Of a DNA stretch of 64,000 nucleotides, positions 20,996 through 32,679 are shown one piece after another. Position numbers and translations under genes: made by a program. The DNA lies in contig NW_020312369.1 in assembly GCF_002999335.1 (NCBI RefSeq), positions 434,001-498,000 of the forward strand, in the 5' to 3' direction. Positions within the stretch are counted from its first letter, which is position 1. Each line of letters begins with the position of its first letter. The notes under the pieces were generated by a model. The model saw nothing but the letters and a program-made list of their open reading frames with translations, was not told the DNA's origin and did not search any database. Source of the stretch: Cyclospora cayetanensis. Lineage: Eukaryota; Apicomplexa; Conoidasida; Eucoccidiorida; Eimeriidae.

Positions 20996-22680
20996 ATGTA
21001 CCGCCACCCATTTTATCCTCCTCTTTCGACGGAGGAGCTGCAGGAGCGTGACGCGCTCCTCGCACTCTGCAAGGGGACCCAGGAAGCGTTTCCCCGAAAT
21101 TCCATCAGCTCACCTAGCAGCAACGGCTTTCCCAGCAGCAGTGGCGGCAGCCGCGTTTTTTGGGGGAGTATTGATGGGGGCAAAGGCAAGTGCAAGATCA
21201 GAAGGAGCTGTTTGGGATTTTCAGCAGACGGCAGCAAGGTGCTGGCGGGCTTTCATGACTCCGTGGCTATTGCCGCTGTCGGTACACTTTCCGCGCATCT
21301 CAACATCGGCGTGCCAGGCGTCGGCCTTGTGCTTCCACATCCAGTGCATCCGGAACTTGTAGCTGTTGGATGCCAGGTACAGCTCTCCAGCTGCTTGCTC
21401 TGCTTCCTGCTGCACTAGCTGGGGGGGTTATGGCTGGAAACACTCGAGCGCTCTACGTTGCGATCTGCAGTCTGGGGAATATCTGTTTGTCTGTCTGTCT
21501 GTCTAGGGGCCGAACCGTACTGGCTCAATTTTGCGGCTGCTGGATTTGCGGCAGCAGCCCCCGCGCTCCCTTGTTCCTGCCGGCAGCAGCAACAGCGATG
21601 TAGGAGCTGCGGGGGTGACGTATACCTCGCCTTACGGGGAAGAATGGTGGACAGGGACCTGGCATCCCTCGGGGAAGTATTTGGTGTGTATTGACAAAAG
21701 AGATAGACTGCACGCACTTCATCCAGAGCAGCCACAGCAGCAACAGCAGCAGCAACAGCAGCAACAGCGGACAGGCAGTACCACCAGCGCCACTAGCAGC
21801 AGCGGTGCTTGCGGATTCAAGCGCAGCGTCATTCAGCTGGAATCAGTGACTTACGGGTGCTGCTTCGGGTTGGGTGGGCGTGTGTTGATAGCCGCTCAAG
21901 AAGATGGTTGCTGTCGCGTGCTGCCTTCTGCTGCTACAGTCGACAGTGGAGCAGCAGCTGCTGCGTTGCAGGTGCCTCTCCTTCAGGGTCCAGCAGTGGT
22001 GACGGCGGCCTCAGGAAGAGACGGCGAGGTGTTTGCGGTCGGTGGGGGAGACGGCAGCATTCAGATATTGGATACGGCGAGCCTCTCTCCTGTGGGGTCT
22101 CTTCCTAGAGGAGATGTGGGGGTGCAATGTATGGCCCTCAGCAGTGACGGATCTCTCATTGCGTGGGCGACTAAGCGGACTCCTCCAGAGAAGTAGGTGT
22201 GGCGTGGCTTCAGGGAGAAGCACCAGAGTTTAGGTACAGTAGAAAGCTCTTGCATGGGAGGGTCTCTGTGTGTGCGAGCGAGGGTGTCGCTGAGCGGGGG
22301 GTGCTTGGTTACGAATCTGTAGCAATACCGAGGACGCTAGGCGTGTTTCGGGCTTAATGCAAGACCCCGATTCTTGTAGCTTCATGCATGCATGCGACTG
22401 TGCTTGTTTTGCATGCAGGGAGGAGTCTCTGATGCGGCGCCTGGACGAAGGCCCACGCCCGGGGTCCCCTAAACTCTGTCTTGCTGCAGTTTCTCCCACT
22501 GAGGTGCTGCTGCAACTCGAGACTAGTGGCCAGGTAACAGCGACTGCCTTTCATCCTCACAGGAAGCTCTTAGCGGTTGCCTGTGACTTAGAAAGCAGCG
22601 GCAGCAGCAACAGTAGCGGCACCAGCAGCAACCGATATGGCAGCAACAACAAAAATATAGGCATCATCACTTTAGATTGA
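20996..22680 (+). CDS. THOC3/TEX1-like WD40 protein, 3 exons, 442 aa
   Basis: THOC3 is the WD40 subunit of the THO/TREX complex, which couples transcription to mRNA export. Exons are 20996-21376, 21507-22192 and 22419-22680, with phases in agreement. Blade-like segments include CLGFSADGSKVLAGFHD, HPVHPELVAVGC joined to SILRLLDLR, TWHPSGKYLVCIDKRDRL (human THOC3 has CIDKSDNL), GCCFGLGGRVLIAAQEDG, GDGSIQIL, and MALSSDGSLIAWA. The last exon has TATAFHPHRKLLAVACD, equivalent to FTVAWHPKRPLLAFACDD of THOC3. A poly-Gln tract and other low-complexity loops enlarge it. The polypyrimidine tract of intron 1 is made of GTCT repeats. A different WD40 family cannot be excluded, but the CIDK and HPHRKLLAVACD blocks favour THOC3. 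Confidence 0.75.
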
Positions 22681-24441
22681 TGCCAGCATTTGCACTAGCA
22701 GCGTTTGCAGTTGAAGCGCCAGCTCGGCCTGCAATTTCAGTAACAGGCACGCACACTGCTGCCGGGCTTCCCAATTGCAGCGAAAACGGCAGCAACCGCT
22801 GCTGCTGCTGCAGGGACATTTTGCTGATGCATATTTTTGGCGCTCTTTGGGGTTAATCATTAGGCGCAGTACGACTAGAGCGGTACAATTTAGTCTGGGA
22901 GCAAAAGTTTGAAGAAAAGGATTCTTCTAGCGCTGTGAGTAACTGTCTACCCAGACACCCCAATTCTAGCATGAGCACGATAGCTGGACAGAAGCCTGGT
23001 TGAACGGGCAGCTTACTGAATCTGTGATCGTGCCGCGTCTGACTGCCTCCCTAGGATATACAACCGCCTCCCAGCTGCTCCTGCTGCATACGCGCCTGTT
23101 GCACTTTTTGATTCTTGCGTAATCGTGGAGTAGCTGTAGCAACCAGGGAGCGATAAAAGCTCCCAACGCCTATGGACATGTCGACTCTCATTTCCCTACG
23201 GAAGGGCATTGCAATGAGTCTCCTAGGATTCTGTAACTCAAGTGCCTCGGGTTTGAATTAAATACAGAGGGTTGTGCGCACAAAGTGGCACTTCGTCATT
23301 TCCTGGTACCTCATCGAGCGTGGGTAAAGAGTTGAATGATCGGTGTGTGTCTTAGCAAATCATAACTCTTGCACAACACTGTTGGCTTGATACACGAGGA
23401 TGCTATGTTGTGTGCAACAGCACTACATGCTCTGTGCAACTAGCTGTCGATGCTCAGAGTGCTGAAGGATGCAACTACGCTCACCCTGGCTGTTTCTTAC
23501 TCCTTAGGACGGTGGCTCTTGAGGCGCACAGGCCAAAAAAAGCGATAATCTTAATACATGCAATGGGTTGCCATTAAGCTTTTATGAAGTGTGCAGGTAA
23601 CTGGCGGCCTAGGGAGGCGCTAATTGAAGGGATTTAGAGGTCTTGCACAGGAAGCTACATTGCGCTGTACAAGCTGTTTTCGCCCTTTCTGATGTGTAAC
23701 GCCACTCTCTGCATGGGAATTCGGGGTTCGGGTAGGCCAGCGGTGGGCCTAGAGGAAAAGAGCTGGACAGAGCCATAGGTACTCCTCAGAAAGGGGTTTG
23801 TGGAATGCAATTTGGCCTCCGTACCCCTTCGTTTTCGTGAGTTAGAGCGTTAAATGAATGGCTTAGATGGTTCAGTACCAGGGTTGAGCTGTACGGACCA
23901 GGCTAGCACGCTGCGCATCCATCCTTCGCTATGTGCGTTACGGGCATGAGAAGCAACCTGTAGGCTGCGTGCCGTACGGTCGAAGGAGGAGTCTCATGCC
24001 ATCCAACCTGACCGCACACACCCGAAGTGGTATCCCAGAAATTATATGGAACTAGTCCGTTAAGTGTCGCAACCCACTAGAAGCGGGTAGTGATATCGTG
24101 GAACGCCCTCCGAGGTCACTACAAGCGGGAAGAAAACAGCTGAAAGAGCCCTTACTCAGAGTTTATCGTGTTTTCTTCGTCACAGGCGATATTAATTTGG
24201 GCAGTTTACTGACTTGTCATGTGTTTCACTCTCGAGATCACCTACCTTACTGTCCTCTTGCACTGAATGTCCACTGGCACGGCACTTGCGGCGAACCCAC
24301 GCAGTGGAATCGAAGGCCATCGACCGAAATCGATTAGCTCAGAAACGGTCCTGCATCCCTCTTATTTTTACGCGGAGAAATTGCTTAGTGAGATGCTATT
24401 GGGGAATTATTGCTGAGGACAACCCCGCCTGCAGCCATGCA
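22681..24441. other. Intergenic region between THOC3-like and kinesin genes
   Basis: About 1.76 kb with no recognisable coding segment. The kinesin frame is open for about 76 codons above its first ATG, so a 5' exon of the kinesin could lie here. Confidence 0.45.
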
Positions 24442-26756
24442 ATGCAGAATCAGGGGCGCAGCACATCCAAGGATGAAACCCTCAAGAACGAAGGCTTGCG
24501 ATCTCTCAGGAACGGCGGTCCCAGCAGATCTAGGCGTCTAATTCCCAATGCCGACGCCTCCAGCGAGAACTTTAGCAGCAGCACTGGAAGCGAAAGCTGC
24601 AACAAGAGCACGAGCTGCGAACCGACTCGGCAGACTGAGAAATCGGCTTTGCATGTATTTTGCAGAGTGAAGCCCCTATCATTCAAGGAGACGAGTGGTG
24701 GCGGCGGTGGCACTGGCAGTGCTGGCAACAGCATCAGCAGCATCAGGAGCACGAGCAACAACAGTCCCCGTACCGAAGAAGGCGCAGTTCGTATTTTGGA
24801 TGGGCAGCACATTGCCGTCCAACACGCTTGCGATTTTAGCCGAGTGCACAACGGCAGCAGCAGTCGCAGAAACACCTGCGAACCTGCCAACGCAGTCTTT
24901 GCTGTGGAGGAAGTCTTTGGGCCTGATAGCTCTCAGCAGCACATATTCGAGTCGGTTGCTCTGCCGCTGGTGCAGCGCTGCTGTAGCGGCCGCGAGGCAT
25001 GCGTTGTCGTTTACGGCCAGACTTCCAGCGGAAAAACCCATACACTCTTAGGTCCTCAGCAGCAGCCGCATCGCGAGGCTCTGCAGAAGCGAGCTGCCAC
25101 AAGGGGTTATCAGGAAGCTCTCGCAGTAGATGGTGAAGTGGGCCTGTTACAGCGTGTGGGTGCTGCTTTGCTACGGCTGCCCCAGGAGCAACAGCAGCAA
25201 CAACTAGGCAGCCAGTTGCGCGTGGAACGCGTGTCGATATCTTTCTTGGAGATATATAAAGAGGTCTTAACGGATCTACTGACAGGCGAGGGACCCCTGC
25301 GCTTGCGTCAGCTGCAGCACCCGCACGGAGGAGTGCAAGTGATCGGCCTGAGCGAAATACAGCTTTCTGATGTCTTCACGCTACAACGTGCTGTTGCTGA
25401 GGCCCTCAAAAGACGCCGCTGCAACAGCACGCAACTGAACAGCAGCAGCAGCCGCTCACACCTTTTCGCATGTTTTTCCGTCCAACTGAGGGATGTCAGC
25501 ACCGGTCCGTCGTGGCTGCTGCTGCAACAATCCTGCCAGCTCTTGCTGTTTCTCTCCCTTGCGCTCGCTCGCTCGCTCTCTATCTACCTCAGTCACTCTC
25601 CTTCTCTCTCTGCGTATGCGCGTAAATGCGACTCCTGCTGCAAGCACTGGTGCCGCTGCTTAGGGCATGCATCTGCTGGTGCTCTCCGGCAGTCACTCTA
25701 GCACACGGACAAAAGCCCCGCAATAAAATGTTGCATCGTTTTTTGAGGTCTTGGGTTGTTGCTGCTGCGGCTGCAGGCGAAGAGCGCAGCGGCGTATTGC
25801 GCCTTGTCGACTTAGCCGGCACGGAGCGCAGTAGTGCTGCAATGACGCAAGGCTCTCTGCTGCAGGAAGGTGCTGCAATCAATCAGTCGCTCTTCTGCTT
25901 TTGCCAGTGCATTGACGCCCTGGTGTCCAGGCAGCGAGCTCTAGCGGGGGGTGCCAGCAGCTCTGCATGCTGTTGTAACACGCCTACAGGCGTAAACTTC
26001 AGAGACAGCAAGCTGACACGGCTGCTGCAGCCGGCGCTAACCGGGGAAGGGGGGGCAGCTGCACTGCTCATATGTGTCTCTCAGCGGCAACAGCACGCGC
26101 GCGATACCTTTAATGCGCTGTCCCTTGGCTGCAAGGCTTTGCAGCTCCAGCCCAAGCCCCACCAGCAACAACCGCAAAAGCAGCAGCAACAGCAGCAGCA
26201 ACAGCAGCAAAAGCAGCAGCAACAGCAGCAATGCTCGGGGGTCTGCAGCAGGCAAAGGCCGCAGACACCGCTGCCGCGCAGGTTCCCGCTAGCAGCAGAA
26301 ATAGAGGCAGAAACGTCAGCAGCAGCAAGAGCTTTGAAGGCAGCAGCCGCTGCTGCTGCTGCGCTGCCGCTGCACCCTGAGGGAGAAGAAGACAGCAACG
26401 CAGGCATCCACCTTCGTGAGGTACCTACTCCTGCTGCTAGAGGCGCAAGTTTGGGAATCTACGGCTTCTTTTTCAGCTGCAGCCTGCGATGCGTGCGGCG
26501 GCGGCAGCACCAACAGCAAAAACAAGAGCTGTACAGGCAGCAGCACATCACGACCCTCCGCATGCAGAGTCTGAGAAAGGCGGCCCTCCTGGGGCAGCAA
26601 CTCGGGGCGCTGCTGCTGCAAAAGCAACAGCAGCAGCTGCAGCAGACGCAGGAGCAGCTCTTGCGGGATACGCGCGAAGCCCTCGCTGGCCAGCTGCAAC
26701 TGCTGCAGGAGGTGCAGCAGCGGCGCGGCACAAGCGGAGACACTACGTCCGCATAG
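24442..26756 (+). CDS. Kinesin motor protein, 2 exons, 680 aa
   Basis: A microtubule motor with an N-terminal motor domain. Exons are 24442-25504 and 25777-26756; the donor is GTCCGT and the junction restores SVQLRDVSTGEERSGVL. Motor motifs in order: HVFCRVKPLS, the P-loop GQTSSGKTHT, SISFLEIYKEVLTDLL, switch I NSSSSRSH, switch II DLAGTERS, and FRDSKLTRLLQPALTG. Low-complexity insertions of Gly/Ser and Gln interrupt the domain. A Gln-rich stretch (about 26160-26231) and a predicted coiled coil (QQHITTLRMQSLRKAAL onward) form a short tail. The ATG at 24442 is the first in frame, but the frame is open further upstream without an ATG, so a 5' exon is possible. An alternative 56-base intron at 26421-26476 was considered and rejected because it destroys the coiled coil. 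Subfamily is not assigned. Confidence 0.88.
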
Positions 26757-27425
26757 AAGGTACGTACACCGGAAGCAGCAAGAGCCCAAGCAGCTGTTTT
26801 CTTTTTCTGCGCGTCATCCCACTATTACCCGCACAAATAGGAATAAACGTCTCATACGTGTTTCCCTTTGCTGTTGCCATCCTTAGGCTACAGCTGTTTT
26901 CTAGCGAAGAAGGTGCAGATGCAAACCACAAACCTCCTTCCCCCAGTGTGTGTCTCTTTGCCAAGCATTAGCTCCCACCACGTCGAAGTGTTAGGACCTG
27001 GAAGACGGCAGCCACGGTCCAAAGTGATAAAAGCAAGTAGTCAGGTGCCAACGACATGCACATGGCGGAAAGAAGCACCAATATTTACTGCATTCCAGCG
27101 CTGCCTGGCTTCTGCCTCTTCGAGCGTCCCCCCCCCGCTTGTACCGCCTCTTGATGCGCTGCTGCGGGGCTTCTTCCCAAAAGTCTTCGCAGCTTCACGA
27201 TCGTTCTGCAAAATACCCACACTCTCTGCCACCGTAACGCAAACGTTGTCAACTACCAGGCACCTATATCATCGGCCCGCACCGTTGCCCTCCTATCCGC
27301 CACGCGTATTCGCCGCCGAAGCGGCAAAAGCTATGCGGCTCTAGCTCGTTCCAAAAAATAGCAGAGGTTGTAGATCTTTCTCGCTCTCTTAATATAACTA
27401 CATATATGCTTGCATATAAATATGA
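26757..27425. other. Convergent 3' region between kinesin and HAT1 genes
   Basis: About 670 bases between the two stop codons. Open frames are present on both strands but show no family signal. Confidence 0.45.
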
Positions 27426-30400
27426 TCACCTGTAATACTTGGAGTACGTTTCTGCCCACTTCTTGTCGAGGTCCGCCTTCTGCTGCTGCACCGGAAGCTC
27501 ACAGAGCAGATCGTAGCTCTCCCGTTTGAGCCTCTGCTTCACGCGCTGCCTCACTGCTGCGCACTGGGCACTCCTGTGGAAAGCTGTGCTGTATAAGGGG
27601 CCCCCCGAGGCCCCCCGGTTGCAGGGGGTCGCTGCGCGCTTCGCCAAAGGAGCACGCAAGGTTCTGAAACCGTAAACGACACACAGAGGATAGCAGCACC
27701 ACAAATCGCCTAATTTAAGGATAAGAGGAGCAATAAGAGAAGATGCATCTTCCACGTGGAAATGGTTTAGCAATCCCGCGTGCCACGAAAAATAGTTTCG
27801 CTGCAGCCTACCCCCTAAGGCCATGGCGCCGCAGGGCCCCACCAGACCCTTGGCCTGCTGCTGCCTCGTGCCCATGCGGCGGCGTCTGCTGCTGTGCGGT
27901 GTCTGGACACCCCACGGCACCGTCGCTCGGCCTCCAGTCCCTTCGTCCCGCGCTGACGGGCGTTTCCTGCACAAGCTCGGGGGCAGGCTCCGGCAGAACT
28001 GCTGCCAGGGCCAAGATCTCCGTTAGTCTGCAAAGCACCACACCCCGTAAACCCTACACGTACGAAACGTCAAACCCCTTTTCGACATGACCTGCCTGCC
28101 GAAAGCTGCGGGCAGCGCGCGCTGCCAGCGGATAGTCTTTCTAGCGAATATAAAAGCCGCCGTAAAGCGGGTGCACACTGGAAAACGGCTGGCGTTGGCA
28201 GGTCCACACGGGCAAGAGGTGGCTCTTAACGCGCTACGTAAGTCCAAATACACATCTCGCGAGCAGGGTAACCGAAGCCCCTTCCCACCTGGCGGCCTGA
28301 GTCTTTGTTTCCTTCAACACCCGTCTAAAGCATTCGGCACAAGGAACGCCGGGAGGAGCTGTGTGGAGGGAGATTGAGCCCATGCCTCCCGAGGCCACAC
28401 CCGATAGGGAGGAAGAGGACGTCGCCGCGCGGAGCTGCTGCGGCTCTAATTCCACGAGACCTGCTGATGCTGCTGCCCCCTGGGACGAGGGGTACAGCAT
28501 CTCTGGAGAGACAATTCCCAGATCCACCGCCAACTTGAGGCACACTACGTCCCGCAACTGGGAGAAGGATGTGGCGGGGTCTTCCACCGTGAACTGTGCA
28601 GCACAGAAGGAACGGCCGTATCAGCAGCGTTCCCAGTACATGCGGCAGCAGCGACTGCAAACGCCCCAGCAGCAGCAGCAGGAGTCGTTACAGCAGCAGG
28701 AGTCGTTGCAGCAGCAGCAGCAGCAGGAAGGGTTGCGGCAGCAGCAGCAGCAGGAGTCGCTACAGCAGCAGGAAGGGTTGCGGCAGCAGCAGGAGTCGTT
28801 ACAGCAGCAGCAGCAGGAAGGGTTGCGGCAGCAGCAGCAGCAGGAGTCGTTACAGCACCAGCACCAGCAGTAGTTACAGCAGCGGCGAAGAGGCCCGCGC
28901 GGGGGTGGGCGTCCCTTAGGCACCTCGATAACTTTGGGGTCAAGTATGATATCTTGGTAGACGAACTCCAGCGTCCGCATCCCAATGCCTAAGCCCACCA
29001 CAGTTACATTTATGGGGGCCGCTGGTTAGTGCCTGCAGTCTCTCTCTATGTGTGGCGGTGTCTGAGAGAGGGCCTCTTAGTTTCGCCTCGCCTGGAGGCA
29101 CTAGCAGCAGCAAGCGCAGCCCAGCATCCGCAGCAGCAGAAACTCTTCGAGATCGCCAGCAGCCCTGACCTTTGCTTTGCACGTGTGGGAAGACAAGGCA
29201 CTGACTGAGGCGGCGCCTGTACCCGGTGAGAGCGTAGAAAGTGTACAGCGTGATGATACCGGCGAGCTCACACGGGCCCTCTGGTGGCCTCGCTGCCCCA
29301 CTCTTTTCCGATTCTTCTCGCTTGCATCGACCTTCCACTGCGGCAGCACCCAGTGTCTCTTGCTTACCAGGGCGTGCATGCGCTCCTGTTGCCGCTGCGA
29401 CGCCGCTGTCTGCTGCGGCTGCCAAAGGCGTTGCAGCAACGGCAGCCTTCTCTCTCTTAGGCCCCCGGCCGCCTGCTCCCGCTTTCTTACTGTTTACGCG
29501 CTGCTGAGGGGCCCCTGCCGCAGCTGCGGAAGCAACAGCCGCCATGTCGGCAGCAAGAGCAGCGGAAGCATCGGGATAAGCCGCAAAAACAGGGGGCGCT
29601 GTATAGGCGGCCCTTCCCCTGCCTTCCGCAGCCTCAGCGTCCCCTTCAGACACGGGCAATCCCACCAGACATCCCGAAGCATCCGCGCGCGAACGCATCT
29701 CTTGTACGCGCTTTCTGAAGCAAGAGTGAGCAACACAGCCGCAAGTATCGAGCAACGTCTACAGCTGCAGCGCACCCGGCAGCCCCCCGCTGGTGGCTAC
29801 AGGCTGCCGGTGTGTCTGCACGTATCCGAAAAAAGAGTGATCCTTTTGGAAAAAAACAAGCGTGTGCAGTCGAGAGTTCAAATGCCAGTCTCTCACCGTG
29901 CCGTTTCCCGCAGGCTCTTCTCTAGAGGCTCATGAGACGCTTTCGCAAGGTCTCTATCGGAGAGGTAGCATAGGTAAGGCAGCAGCACCACCCATTGGGG
30001 GTCAGGATGGATCGAAGACGCCGATTCAATAAACCAATGCAAAAACCACTCTACTCGTCTGCACGCATGCCAAACACGCTGTAGCCTCAGCAGTAAGGCC
30101 AGCTACACACCCCTAAGAGAATGCCGCAAGAGGGGGGTTTGAAGGACGCTCCCTTAGGGTGCCTCCATCGCATGCCCGCGCCGCTGTCAATGCATACAGT
30201 CCGAGGCGCAAAAGCTAGCGCGTATGGACCTTTCGCGCATAGATCACATACCTATACGCTAATTTACATTTCGGTGCATGGGGATCGGCTATTGGTATGT
30301 TACTGGATGAGGCTTTTTTGTATCGCACCTGTGAAGGGCCGCAAAGGCCTTTCCGCTTTCTGTAGAGGAGAAGACACACTCCCGTATCTGCAACAGCACT

Positions 30401-31160
30401 CTGCTGCCGTTGCTCGCTGGGGAGGGGAAGAGCACTTGAGACCGCACGCGTCCAGGGGGCTTAAAGCTGGCGCTCTGCGAAGGCAGCAACAGCAACAAAT
30501 AACGGCAGAAGGCGGTGTGGTGGTATGTATGTCTGTATGTAGGGTGTAAGTATGTGTATAGGTGGATGTGTACGGGTAGATGTGTATGCATGGGTGTAAT
30601 CTAATGCAGCCCCTTGAGTTCTGCAGGGCCAAAGAAGCAGCATCTCAGCAAGAGCTGCAGCGGCTCCCATTATGGGAGGAAGGGCAGCCAGCAGCAATAC
30701 TGCCACCATCACCATCCTTTCGGGGCAAGCATCAGCGCAAGACCTCTTTGACTTTTTGCTCAAATTCCTCGGGAGTGGTGCAGACGTCTCCTGGGAAGGG
30801 CACCTGTTTGGTGAGTGCCTGCATGAGAGCGTTTTCAATGGACTTGGGGTTGGTGGCTTTGCTGCTGACCACCCCATCGAGCTGGATGTACACATGAAAG
30901 GTGGTTGGGGTGAAGAAGACTTTCACGCAGACACTGTCGTAACCCACAATCTTCTCGTCGGAAGGGAAAAAATGATGGCAGAAGAGCGGTGTGAAAGAGG
31001 TAGACCCCCCCGAACGGAATACGTCCACTGACGAGACAGGAACGAATAACACCCGCGGCAGTGCAGCCAACCGAGGCAATGCCTCAGTCCCGCCATCCAC
31101 CCCCATCCCCAAAAGGCGCAATTCAAGTTCTGCAAAGCACCATGAATGCCGAATCGTCAT
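27426..31160 (-). CDS. HAT1: Histone acetyltransferase type B catalytic subunit (HAT1), 8 exons
   Basis: HAT1 acetylates newly made histone H4 before deposition. Exons: 30744-31160, 30329-30474, 29897-30058, 29170-29714, 28924-28988, 28289-28593, one starting at 28027, and the last about 27426-27573; the junction of the final two is unresolved. The N-terminal HAT1 domain reads FTPLFCHHFFPSDEKIVGYD and VCTTPEEFEQKV; exon 2 has SFKPPG; exon 3 WFFHWFIESASSI. The GNAT core has ELAGIITLYTFYAL, RRLSQCLVFPHV, the acetyl-CoA loop QSKGIGM (Q-x-x-G-x-G), and EDPATSFSQLRD. The C-terminus ends in a Lys/Arg/Glu-rich helix beginning RQRVKQRLKRE. An Ala-rich, basic insertion of about 140 residues sits between exon 3 and the GNAT core. 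The start is the first in-frame ATG; a further 5' exon is possible. Intron 5 carries a CAG array. Confidence 0.9.
28664..28872. repeat. CAG-rich array inside HAT1 intron 5
   Basis: Runs of CAGCAGCAG alternate with GAGTCGTTA and GAAGGGTTGCG blocks on the plus strand. The array lies between HAT1 exons 28924-28988 (ending KVIE) and 28289-28593 (starting FTVEDP), which join in phase at a point conserved in human HAT1. It is therefore intronic, although it encodes Gln-rich or Ala/Thr-rich open frames on both strands. Confidence 0.85.
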
Positions 31161-31635
31161 GCAACGGGGTGCTTCTAGGACAGGCACACACAGCGCATCG
31201 CGGCTGCGGCCCTCCACACTCCAAGAGCCAAGAGTCGGGAAGGCGTATACCGGCAAGATCAAAGAACTTTTCTCCGAATTTACCTTAGAGATCTCTCCTT
31301 CCAGCCAAAGGGTGCGGAGGGCCCCTCCAGGGTACGAACGGAACCCGCATGCGCCAACCCCCGGGCCCGCCTTGCTGGGGGCCCCCCTTCTGCCCCCCTC
31401 TCAGAGAGGCAGCGGATGGATCGACTTCTTCGAGTTTTGGAGATAATTGGCAGACAGGCCGCCCTTGGAACTCTGTACTTCATAACATTGGAGCGCCAGC
31501 CAGTGCGTTTCTTAGCTGTATCGACGCCTCGGAGAAGATCGACGGGAGACTGCACGCCGCCGACTGGCGAAATACTTCTCAAAGGACACGGTTCAACAGG
31601 TTACTCAGCATTCGGCGTTATAGAAGCACAGCAAT

Positions 31636-32679
31636 CTAGAGCTCCTCTTCGGTCTTGTTTTGCTGCCTCTCCTGCTCCCCGGGTGGAAGTGCCTGCCTGC
31701 CTGCTTCAGGAGTCACAGCAAGAGCAGCTGCTGCAGCAGCAGCTGCTCTTGCGTCTTCCACGCGCCTCCTTCGTTCCCTGACCTCTTTTATGGCTGCCCC
31801 CCCGCAGACCTCGCGGCTTCCGCAGGCGCCTGCTGGAGGAGCAGCGGCAGCCTCGGAAGATGTTGGGGCCGCTGCAACTCCCCTACACTGTAATCCATAC
31901 AGGAGCGGCCAGCCGTGTGCTGCATTTTCGCCCCCTTTAAGGCTTTTGCTTGGCCCTTCTCCACCTCCGTCCTCTGCTAGCCCAAATGTTGGGCCCTTCT
32001 CGAAGCGAGGGGAGCTCATGCTCTTCTCTGACAGGAGCAGCCTTCCAGAGGCACTCCTCAGGTTCGACTTTTCGCGACAGTGCAGCGCCTGCGGAAGCGT
32101 GCCGCTGCTCTGCCGCTGCAAGACTCGCGGCAACTGCAGCTCCAGCATCCCTGCCAGCAAAGCCACCGAGTGCAAAGCTATACTGGGGGGCCCCGCAGCT
32201 GCGAGGATACGAAAGGAGCAACAGCTGCAGCAGCAGGCCTCCTTGTTGCGGACTACGCTACGCTGCTGTGTGGGGCAGCAGCTCAAGTGTCTGCTGACCA
32301 ACGGCTGGTGGGCTGAAGGGAAGCTACAGGCTCTGCGTGTTGCTCGCATCCGCAACACCAGCGGAAGGGGCTGCCGCCGTCCTAGGCAGGTGCTGCTGCT
32401 GCTGCTTTTTGAACCTCTTGTACTGCAAAGGAAAAGCTACCCAGGCCGCCCTAGCGAAAAAGGCCTTCACTTCGCTTCCGGCTGTCTCCGTGTAGCTGAA
32501 GCCTGCATCATTAGCCCCGGCAGCAGCGGCAACGGCGATATCACCCTTCGAGCAACACGGGCTGCAGCGAATGCTGTCAAGAACGCAGTGTTTGACACAG
32601 CGGCCTCCTTAGGGTCTTGCGCAAGGGCCCCAAAGGGGATTGCAGAAGCTGCCTGAGCGCCTCCAGACAAAGGCACTGA
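31636..32679 (-). CDS. Uncertain gene, no family recognised; upstream of HAT1 on the same strand
   Basis: The minus strand is open from about 32358 to a TAA-type stop at 31636, ending with a charged, probably helical stretch (AAIKEVRERRRRVEDARAA) and NKTEEEL. A second open segment, 32467-32676, could be a preceding exon, joined through a donor after PEA and the acceptor TTTGCAG near 32432. No ATG has been fixed. The opposite strand is also open for 333 codons here, but is rich in Cys and Ser in the way typical of an antisense frame. I favour the minus strand on composition only. It may also be non-coding. Confidence 0.3.

Noticed and set aside
26421..26971. Possible 56-base intron in the kinesin, leading to an Ala-rich C-terminus.
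   Set aside because: The intron would be unusually short, and splicing it removes a good coiled-coil tail in favour of a low-complexity frame.
29177..29935. 252-codon plus-strand open frame.
   Set aside because: Antisense shadow of HAT1 exons 3 and 4, which match the family in order and phase.
31655..32656. 333-codon plus-strand open frame.
   Set aside because: Rich in Cys and Ser with no motif, and antisense to a minus-strand frame with more protein-like composition. Kept only as part of an uncertain region.
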